Source: Tubiluchus corallicola
Taxonomy: Eukaryota > Priapulida > Priapulimorpha > Priapulimorphida > Tubiluchidae
DNA length: 53,052 nucleotides
Assembly: GCA_030141605.1 (NCBI GenBank)
Contig: JAQGDQ010000660.1
Location: forward strand, 1 to 53,052
Direction of reading: 5' to 3'
Shown here: piece by piece, positions 44,657 through 53,052 of the stretch
Layout: each line of letters opens with the position of its first letter
Position numbering within the stretch: the first letter of the stretch is position 1
Translations under genes and position numbers: made by a program
The notes under the pieces: model-generated
The model's input: the letters and a program-made list of their open reading frames with translations, nothing else
The model's database searches: none
What the model was told of the DNA's origin: nothing

Positions 44657-47377
44657 GTAAGCGCATAAATAAATTTTGATTGACTGAGTGGTATCTCTTT
44701 AGTTATCAATGTTAAGCAGTACCTAGCCAAGTTTATTAAGGAATGAGTGAGCATGTCACATTTTCTTCTGCCCATAACTGTATGTCTTCAAGCCAGAATA
44801 TAGTGCATTTCACGGTTAGGATGTGCAACAAAATGTCTCGAGGAGAAATTCCTTGCAGCATTCCTCGCGAAAATCATTTCACGAAACATTTCACAGTGAG
44901 GACACAGCCAGAATTACTTCCTCGTTAGGAATTCTGCTGCCAGCTAGAAGCTATGAGTCTTCCTTGTGAAGAATTTTGAGGCATGATAGAAATACTACAT
45001 GTTCCATTGCTGTGACAAATCCTCGCAAAATTCAGTAACAACCTAGTTACTTCTTTCTTATTTAGCAAACAACAATTAACGCATTTCAGGATAAAATTCT
45101 TAGACTTAATCTCTCTTTTAACAGGCCAACAATTTTATATTTTATTAATGCAGTATCGATGGCTACATTCGTGAAAAAATAATAACAAAAAACCGCCTAG
45201 TTTCACTGTGAAATGAACTTTCTTGCTGCATGTGATTTTGAGAAAAACTGGAAATTTTCTGTAGATTTTTTTGTTTTCTGACAGCAATTCTGTGCGTCAT
45301 TTTTCCTTGCGTCCTCACTGTGAAATGGGTTTTAGTTACTTTTGATAAGACAATGAACTGGACCTGTGCTACATAAAAGACTAACTTAGCATTTAGGACA
45401 AAATATCAGTAAAATCAGTTCAACACAGTCAGTGAAATCAGTACCAAATCAGCCAAGAGAGTTGCCAGGTGCAAGAACAACATGTTAGTTTCCAGTCATT
45501 AAGGAAAAAGCTTCATCTTATGTGTGACAATTCTGAAAAGTAGAAAATGATATAAGAACATAACAACAATTGATGTTGAAAAAATCATGTACTTTGTAAA
45601 TGTACATTAAAGCATACTAACTTTTCATTGGTATTTTATTAAACAAGTATGTTTAAGTGAGTGTCCTTATTTCATTTAAATGACAGAAATATCATTAGTA
45701 AGATATTATTTGAATCCTCAAAATAAAAATGAATCCCAATACTTGGTTCTGTTTATTTAAATGCAATGAGCATCCTGTACCAGCTGCAATGTTTTAAAAT
45801 GCCCCCGTAAGGCATTTCATTTGACCAATCAGCTTATTGTCCCTAAATTTCTTTCTTTTGTATAGTTGTGGCACTTTCTGCATTGGTAAGAAGTTCTGCC
45901 AATAAGTAATATTTTTTCCTATTTTAGAATGTGTTATTAAAGCATAAATGACACGTGTCTAATGAAATGTTATGAAGCTGCTTTGATGTTTATTTGCATT
46001 TAATTTTATTTGGTAACTTGATATATTTATATATTTATAGGACTTATGCTGCCTATTTAATGCGGTGTGAAAGTTTAATAATAGCACTAGTTACACGCAA
46101 TCAAATAAATTTAGTACTATCTTTTTACTAATGTAATCTTTTTAATGTAAACGTCACTGTTTTATATGCAGCGCAGTTCGTAAGTCCCTCAGAATTTTTA
46201 AAAATTTGCTAAAATAGTGAAACTTGCAAGAACTACATGGCAGTTTGGTTGCTGAGTCTTCGATTCATGAAACATTTGATGTCATTAAACTTGGCTTAAT
46301 AAGTTTACTGAAATGTCACTGTTGTGCTTTAAAATGTGCACCAAACCAAGTCATCTTTTTAGGCACATCTTTTTTTGCATTCTTGGCCAATCAATATTAG
46401 ACATCATTTTGTGAGTAACAGAAGCATCCCCCATTCATTCCTTTAGACTGGGGAAGCATGCAGTTTGATGGCCTACACTTGGCTCTTGATGTAGCCTCAC
46501 AAAAATGTTGCATAGTCTGTGATTCAGCGAGTGAACAGTCCTTGCTGTCCTACACCTGTGCTATAGATCAGCATAATAGTAGGAAAAAGTAACACAAAAT
46601 TTCAGATGTAGACTCAAAAAAATTTCCAAGTACTTTGGAACAGTTTGCAACAAGACGAATGTATTTAGTCACTTCCATTATTGTATTTACTATTTCCCAT
46701 CGTTTGTCATTGTTTGTCAGATAAAATATTTTTTATTCTTTTTTCTTGACATAGCTTCCACATTCTACTATCAAGTAAGTGACATTCCGTACTAACTGTG
46801 ACATAGTTTGCTGTTCTGACCAAACTGTGAACTGGCTTTCCTTTAGCTAGAGTTCTCATTCTCTGACTTTTCATTCAATAAATTCAAATCTAACCAACTC
46901 CAAAATTCCAAGTCTAATGCATCAGTGATCGTTTTTAAAAAACAACCTGGTCATCAGGTTACACTTACTGGTTAATAACAATTGTCAGCCAACGGCCTAG
47001 AGAAAATTCTATGAAGGACTAGCAATTCGGCTGTTCCTATTTTTTAGACAGGTTGTCACATTGTGGACACCCAGCACGTATCATAACAAGGTTTCTTTAT
47101 CATTGAATGTATGTGGCAGAACTGAAATCTAGTTCAGTTTTAGTGTAATCTTCTTAGTGTGATAAATATAAAACAGAATTAAAGGCAAAACGAATTGAAG
47201 AATTAGGCGTAATTTACAAGCTATGTATTGTCATCAATGTGAGGTATTTGTTCCTGGTAACAGGAAGTGCTATTTAGTTTGGGATAAAAAAATTTATTAT
47301 AATCATAATTTTAAAAAATAATAAAGTAACATTCATTAGGCCAGTAACGGATGATTGTTTTGATTGAAATTTTTTAG
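44657..47377 (+). other. Intron inside the lectin domain
   Basis: A 2.7-kb AT-rich stretch with only short domainless open frames. I see no exon or recognisable mobile element. Confidence 0.5.
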
Positions 47378-47590
47378 ATGCGTCCCAGGTTTGTTGTGCA
47401 TGGACTAGTGGTTACCATGATGGTACATCATGGAAATGGGCATCTACTGGCAAGAATTTCACATATCAAAATTGGGCACCTGGGGAACCCAGCGGTGGCA
47501 TCGCGGGAACACCACATGTGTGGTTCAACGATGATTTTCAAATTGATGATGTAAGCCATGATGGAATTGGTTACACTGTGTGTGAAAAAG
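47378..47590 (+). CDS. C-type-lectin-like domain, second exon
   Basis: The acceptor is ttgaaattttttag and the donor G|GTAACT; phase 1-1, 213 bases. It encodes VCCAWTSGYHDGTSWKWAST, FTYQNWAPGEPSGG, HVWFNDDFQIDD and GYTVCEKG. The NWAPGEPS, W(F)ND and final VCE landmarks identify the ligand-binding half of a lectin domain. EPS replaces EPN/QPD, and the cysteine pair that normally brackets the WND region is absent, so one conserved disulfide is lost and sugar specificity cannot be predicted. The exon starts 140 bases upstream of the GTG where the open frame was first noticed. Confidence 0.9.
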
Positions 47591-48960
47591 GTAACTTGTG
47601 CAAAATGTCAAAACTACTGCTTTTGCATTTTCATAATTTTTTGCATGAGTTGTTGTATACTTTCATTTGCAATTTATATAGTTGTATTGGTGCTGCCACC
47701 TGCAATTCCTCTATATTATTTGATAGACGCTTCTGTTATTTTAGCTGCATTTTTATCTCTTAACTTTAGTTTTGCTTTAATTGTGCTTTATGTATTAAAT
47801 AACAACAGCAGTATGTAAACTTTTCCTTTAGCAGTATGTAAACTTTTTTAACACTGTTATTGCAAATCTTTGAAGCATAATCTTGACACATTTTTATCCA
47901 TGTTGCTGCTTTGGTCTCTGCTTTTTTGTCACTTGTACCTGCTGGGCTTTCCACATATGGTCATGTACTGTGCATTGTGTTGCACCGGCCATTCAGGTAG
48001 ACTCAGTAGGCGAAATCTGAGTTGTGTAGCTCTGCCAAGGCCAGCCTTGGGGCTTTGCTTTCTTTTTGCTGCTGAGTTGGCATGATTAGCATGTACCTCT
48101 CTTTCATCTGCAAATATGACAGCAGTACTGTAAAACTGTGTAAATAGTGTTAGTAAGATCATCTTCATGGTTTAACATAGAGTTCCTGTTGCTTTTTGTT
48201 CTAACCACCTGTGTGAAACAGCTAGATCTTCAGTCAAAAATCTCCCACGTTGCAAGTTTCCTTAAACCAGTTCAACAACTTTTTACAAGTTTTCTGCAAG
48301 ATATGCCATATTTTTTTGCAAAATATACTTTTTTCCAGCAAAAAGCCTACCTAAAAATCAGGTTACAAGCTGAATGTATGGTCTAATGTAAGCCATAACT
48401 TTTATTATTACACTTATAATAGGCAAATATACTAACGGCAATTGACTCATGAACCTCCTGTCATACCCAGAATGATTTTTTGGAATGAAATTAAATATTA
48501 CAATTGCTGGCAAACTTCGTCAATCCTGCCGTCATTTTTGTAAACATAAACACGACAAGCATCCAGCCTGTGTCAAGTCAGCTGTAGGGCTAATTAGGTA
48601 CTTATATGCCAGGATGTTACTGATGCCACTGATGGTAACTTTTTGAATTTTGCAGACTGCTTTTACAATTTATATTTGTAGTTGAGTTTCTGATTAATGA
48701 CTCAACATTAGAAATGTTAATGGAAACTGACAATATCTGTCTCTTTGGACTCAAATGTTGCTTATCTTGATTTAACATTCGATCTATACTAGATTATTAC
48801 ACGTCCACTCATACTGTTACTCATGTGATGGCTTCATTAAATTTTTATTAAAATTAAATTAAAATTGGAACAGTTAAACTGATAATCCATGTGCTACGGC
48901 ATAAAATACTGTTCTCGGTAGTTTTAGCAGATAAAATGAACGGTATTATGTTGCACGTGC
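47591..48960 (+). other. Region after the lectin domain; gene end unresolved
   Basis: No domain-bearing exon is visible. Two tiny terminal exons fit phase 1: one after acceptor tacttttttccag at about 48339, ending TGA about 11 codons later; and one after ttgaattttgcag at 48656, ending TAG at 48681 (DCFYNLYL with the carried base). ATTAAA signals lie near 48836 and 48847. Neither adds a membrane anchor. The gene may instead continue past 53 kb. Confidence 0.3.
48656..48681 (+). CDS. Candidate terminal mini-exon
   Basis: After ttgaattttgcag the phase-1 frame reads two bases, CFYNLYL and TAG. It could end the protein soon after VCEK. Evidence is only the splice acceptor and phase, so chance is quite possible. 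Confidence 0.2.
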
Positions 48961-48974
48961 CCTACAACAGATAG

Positions 48975-50640
48975 GGATAGACAGATAGATAGAAAGACAG
49001 ACCTTTATCAACAAAATATTTGCAACGTCATGTATGATACTGGAATCACAAATAACATGACAGTTATTTCCTAAAGACAAATACTGATGATCCTAATAGC
49101 ATTATAAATTAAAAAACCTACCGACAAAAAACTATAACTTAAGGAACAGATCACATGACAAACACAAAAATGAGTAAATGAAAACAAACATACATACGTA
49201 ATGCAAACAAACATCAGGCACTATTTTTACACTAATTACCTGAACTATACGGAACTAACTAAACATGTGTAACAAAATTTAAACACAAAAGCATGAAACC
49301 ATTGTGTAAAATATGCAATATAAAAGTATGTTAGCATATAAAGTGTATAATTGCACATATGTTAAGAACCTATATATATGTAGCATCGATATATGTAATC
49401 TGGATCAGTTGGTATAATCTGGTCATGCCTGTAAGCTGGTTTATTATATTTTTAATTGTAAAAATTTGTTCCAGCCTTTTTTGTAGTTTGCAAGTGTCTG
49501 AATTAAGAGTCAAAGTGTGTCATTAATGCACCATAAAAAACGTTTTAAAGTTGAAAAAAATTGCAAATTAAAAAATAACTTTGATACTTTTTATAATAGT
49601 TAAATATGGAAATTACATTTAAAATGGAACGGTAATTATTCTTGACATTTATTTTAATAACTTCACTTAATTTTGGTTTTATTTTGTGAGGGTGGCTAAT
49701 AAAATACTGTAATGAATATTGAAATATGTGATTATGAATGGAAAAAAATGAAAATGAATGAATGTGTTTGGCTTTTTCAGTGGCTTGTTAATTCCATAGA
49801 ATAATTGCTGTTTTTGCTAAACTTTTGTGCCCGTATACATATTGTGTGTTATTACTTGCAAAATGCTATGTGTTCTCTGGTGTTTTTAATTGTAGGCAAG
49901 AGAGGGAGCTTCTGTGATTTAAAAAGGATAATGAGGTTGTTGACGTACTTGTAGAAAAAATAAGTGTAGTGTTTCGTGTGAAATTCAGTGGTGGGCATTT
50001 TTAATGATCTCCTTATTGATTTGCTGGACTGTTCATTTTAATAATTCCTATGAGCTTTTTAACAAGTCGAAACGCGTAATTGTGTAATGCTCTTATGTTT
50101 CGAGGCTTTGAATAGAAGAGTTATTGTATGAGATACATTCATAAATGTAATAAGAAAGCTCAAAAGATTTATAAATCAAACGTTTTCTTTCATTTATTTT
50201 TCCTCTTATTTGCCTTAAATAACTGATGCTGGCAGATATTTTTTATGTACGTTATCTAACTGATCTCTGCATTTTAGGGTGTTAAGCAACTGCAGCTCCT
50301 ACGTTCCTATTGAGATTCTTTGTGTTTCGTGTATTGTTCACATTGTTTACCTGGCCAGGACTTAGCAACATAAATTCAGTTGTGTTTTCATTCCTTGTTA
50401 GTTTGTGTGAGCCAAAGAATGTCTTGATGTTCTGTAAATCAGGTTGTAGATTGTTAATTGCTTCATTTACATTTGTACTTGATGAACACAAACTTGTGTC
50501 ATCAGCATATTATGTGCAGGACCTACGTCATTAACGTAGAGACAGAATAGTGAAGAACCATGCAAGCATGGTGTCTTGTGGGACTCCTTTTTTTAAAGTT
50601 CTCCATCCTGAATAATGCCTGTGTAAGGTTCTTACACATA
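48975..50640 (-). mobile_element. Minus-strand LINE: 3' tail and C-terminal half of the reverse transcriptase
   Basis: At 48975-49010 the plus strand reads (GATA)n-AAGACAGACCTTTATCAAC, the reverse complement of a LINE 3' end with CTAT-type tail. At 50282-50640 the minus strand encodes a degraded PQ(D/G)T-type motif, YADDTSLCSSSTNVNEAINN and then HKLTRNENTTEFML, the catalytic and following motifs of a non-LTR reverse transcriptase. Stops and frame changes are present. Between 49.0 and 50.2 kb is diffuse 3' sequence. Confidence 0.75.
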
Positions 50641-51041
50641 GCTAAACTAGATATTGCTGTAGTATAGTCTGTGGGAAGGGCTTCCTACCTATCACCCCTC
50701 CTTTCATAATATACTATAACCTAACCATGCATAACATGATCTTGGAAAGTACATGACAGATATCCAGCAGAGGATGAAAGCAGCCAAAATGCTTTAACTT
50801 TCAACTTTAACTTTACTTTACAAAAATGGTTAAAAATCCTAAACTTGGTAATAAGAGTCTCTGAAGCACTAAACTTGTGCACATCTGCTATTTGACTGAT
50901 CTAACATAAAGAGACTATCAATGGTGATACCAAACTACTTCAGTTTTGATGTTGTGGATGGAGCTGTATTGACACTGATGAGATGTTGAAACTCTCTACG
51001 ATGTGTCTAATTCTAAACTACATGGAGAGGCGTGACTAGCC
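50641..51041. other. Unassigned sequence between LINE parts
   Basis: No motif is recognised. It probably belongs to the insertion that separates the two halves of the minus-strand LINE reverse transcriptase. Confidence 0.4.
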
Positions 51042-52130
51042 ACCAGTGTCCAGACGTTGTGGATTGTGGATGTATCCTTAGTCAACCACAAAGACTTGTG
51101 AGCCATTCCTTAGTTCGTATTTGATTGGTGCTGCAGCCGGCGTCATCACCATTGATTGTCATGGCCATAGATTTGAAGTCGTTGATGTATTGCTGTGACT
51201 GACGGGAGTGAGCTACGTCCGCGGACTCCTCTCCCATGTCCTTGTCCTCTCAGGGGAAGGGTTAACTGATAAGTAGACATTTTGTCTTCTTTTTACTTTG
51301 TCATTTTTGTTATTATTAACTGCCTTTACGCAAAACTGTTACTGATAATTTAACCTGTTCTAATTTATCTAAACAGAGTAAAAAGTAAATAAAAATAGTA
51401 AAAAATAATCATAATCTTTTCCTCCATTTCATATGAGATTTTATTGTTGGAATGTTTGAAATCTATGTATGTCATGGTCAACATGGAAAACCATAATGCC
51501 TAAGTAGACCACCGTAAAACGTAACATCAAGCCTTAGACCCGCTGGTTTTTCAAGTGAGCCCTTCGGCATTGCAACCTCTCTAAAGACCAGTGTCCAGAC
51601 GTTGTGGATTGTGGATGTATCCTGAGTCAACCACAAAGACTTGTGAGTCATTCCTTAGTTCGTATTTGATTGGTGCTGCAGCTGGCATCATCACCGTTGA
51701 TTGTCATGGCCATAGATTTGAAGTCGTTGATGTATTGCTGTGACTGACTGGAGTGAGCTATGTCCGCAGACTCCTCTCCCATGTCCTTGTCCTCTCAGGG
51801 GAAGGGTTAACTGATAAGTAGACATTTTGTCTTCTTTTCACTTTGTCATTTTTGTTATTATTAACTGCCTTTACGTGAAACTGTTATTGATAATTTAACC
51901 TGTTCTAATTTATCTAAACAGAGTAAAAAGTAAATAAAAATAGTAAAAAATAATCATAATCTTTTCCTCCATTTCATATGAGATTTTATTGTTGGAATGT
52001 TTGAAATCTATGTATGTCATGATCAACATGGAAAACCATAATGCCTAAGTAGACCCCCGTAAAACGTAACATCAAGCCTTAGACCCGCTGGTTTTTCAAG
52101 CGAGCCCTTCGACATTGCAACCTCTCTAAA
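51042..52130. repeat. Tandem duplication, 545-bp unit, two copies
   Basis: Copies at 51042-51586 and 51587-52130 are about 97% identical; many differences are C/T or G/A at former CG sites. The unit carries, on the minus strand, two overlapping short frames with ATGs at about 51283 and 51239 (MSTYQLTLPLRGQGHGRG and MGEESADVAHS). They are largely kept in copy 2, where one is cut short by a W-to-stop change. No known domain is recognised. Confidence 0.9.
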
Positions 52131-52339
52131 GACATATTAATTATACAGGTGTCGTTGAAATTTTTGGTTCATATGCCTTGTTGCCCCCTGGAAAATTGTA
52201 GGACAACAACCACCCACGTATGTTGCACAACCCTTTTATTGTGAATAAAAGATGACGCGACAGGTTAGTCAGATTTGTGGATGAGTTGGGAGGTAAAGAG
52301 TTGCACCGCCACCATAAAAATCTACTAGCTCCCAACAGC

Positions 52340-52930
52340 CTGGGACTTGCTGTATGCGTCTGATAGTGTTTGACTAACTTGGTTACAAATTTATTAAATC
52401 CTAGTTGCTGTAACTTTGAATTTAGTAATATGTTTCCCAGCTGTCAAAAGCTTTACTGAGGTCTATGACTGCAATTGCTACATGTTAATTTGCTCTCCAA
52501 GTCTGTGTTGCAAATATTATGCCATTAATTGTTGAGTAATGTTTCTGAAAACACACTGTTTGAGTTCAAGATATCATTATTGTCCGCATTGCATGAAAGG
52601 GTTTCACTTTCATTTGTGTCAACTCCTTCTGGTTTCACTGCACTGGAAATGATTTGGTGTGTGCAAAGTAACTCCACCTCCTTGTTTTGTTTGACTGTTT
52701 TTCCTCATTAAGGTCTAGTTCTGCAGCTAAATTACTTTTAAATACATTTTTGTCCCCACTAAAGCTGTTATTACATTCTCAAATCATTTAACATCATTCT
52801 TAAGTTGAGAATGTTTCTTTACTAGACTTTGGATGTGAATAACATGGACTTCAATTTTTTCTTGTAAAGTTCAGTTTAATCTTTAATTTCACAGAAATTT
52901 GGGCCTGGATTTACTTTCATTCCCGATATC
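52340..52930 (-). mobile_element. Minus-strand LINE: N-terminal half of the reverse transcriptase
   Basis: Reading down from about 52620 the minus strand encodes a QCGF-Q/RKH-ST motif (about 52580-52530) and AIAVIDLSKAFDS (about 52480-52440), the first catalytic motif. It then reads in another frame LGFNKFVTKLVKHY. These precede the motifs at 50282-50640, so the two parts are probably one element split by 50.6-52.3 kb, which includes the 545-bp tandem pair. Confidence 0.75.
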
Positions 52931-53052
52931 AAAAGCTGAAAAAATATAACTACTTAGATATGTATGACTGGAGTTTTTGAAACAGTTTTCAGTTTTAACA
53001 TAACTAAGTGATAAATATTATTGTGAAGAAAATGTTGGGTCATAAAAAATAT

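Larger units (their letters stand above)
4617..47590 (+). other. Gene span: multi-WSC plus C-type-lectin secreted mosaic protein
   Basis: This is a gene model from splice sites and phase: signal peptide, ten WSC domains, and a C-type-lectin-like domain, 17 supported exons totalling 3,523 nt. All inter-module junctions are phase 1; the only phase-2 junction lies inside WSC4. WSC domains (about 80-110 residues, usually eight cysteines) are putative carbohydrate-binding modules known from yeast cell-wall sensors, fungal glucanases, Kremen and polycystin-1; C-type-lectin domains bind glycans or proteins. Polycystin-1 also combines a WSC and a lectin domain, but I see no LRR, PKD, GAIN/GPS, PLAT or channel segments here. 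The product would act outside the cell or on its surface. Introns contain about 16 kb of mobile DNA without disrupting any exon. The 3' end and possible membrane anchor are unresolved. Confidence 0.75.

Noticed and set aside
6886-47590. Reading the locus as a polycystin-1 orthologue because WSC and lectin domains co-occur
   Set aside because: No LRR, PKD, GAIN/GPS, PLAT or transmembrane exons seen, and the WSC number is far higher.
49883-49975. Possible phase-1 terminal exon after ttaattgtag
   Set aside because: It lies within the minus-strand LINE 3' region, with a weak acceptor and no domain.

Overview
This is AT-rich metazoan nuclear DNA. There are no compact operons. Short exons with GT-AG boundaries are scattered through introns of 0.1-8 kb, and the introns hold decayed LINEs, a BEL/Pao LTR retrotransposon, a solo LTR, tRNA-like SINE remnants and microsatellites. 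A degenerate TTAGGG tract and WSC plus C-type-lectin modules fit a non-insect (probably aquatic) invertebrate; I cannot name the species from sequence alone.

The main content is one plus-strand gene. It can be traced from a signal-peptide exon (ATG at 4617) to at least 47590. I reassembled it from splice sites and reading phase. Almost every exon begins with two bases of a split codon and ends with one (phase 1-1), the classic exon-shuffling arrangement. Order: signal peptide (4617-4680); WSC1 (6886-7113); a 13-codon linker exon (8549-8587); WSC2 (8687-9019); WSC3 (10391-10669); WSC4 (12202-12253 + 14612-14877); WSC5 (17177-17347 + 20769-20960); WSC6 (26766-27059); WSC7 (35165-35542); WSC8 (37293-37586); WSC9 (40591-40824); WSC10 (41951-42076 + 43190-43369); C-type lectin domain (44477-44656 + 47378-47590). 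The supported exons sum to 3,523 nt, about 1,174 codons. The predicted product is a secreted or surface protein of ten cysteine-rich WSC modules capped by a lectin-like domain. Its 3' end is not certain: it either ends in a tiny exon before 48.7 kb or continues beyond the window.

Mobile DNA: the WSC5-WSC6 intron holds a LINE RT fragment (about 21.28-21.6 kb) and a longer decayed LINE with ORF1-like, PHD-finger, endonuclease and RT pieces (about 21.8-26.1 kb), split by a 526-bp solo LTR with a GATAC target duplication. The WSC6-WSC7 intron holds a LINE 3' fragment and a complete but broken BEL/Pao element (29121-35036). The WSC8-WSC9 intron holds an RTE-type LINE with an internal deletion. A minus-strand LINE fragment lies inside the WSC5 intron (about 18.24-19.09 kb). 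Another minus-strand LINE fills much of 48.96-52.9 kb and is split by a region containing a 545-bp tandem duplication.

The first 1,163 bases of the window are an apparently identical copy of 14567-15729, including the second exon of WSC4. This looks like a very recent duplication or, more likely, a redundant contig end from assembly.
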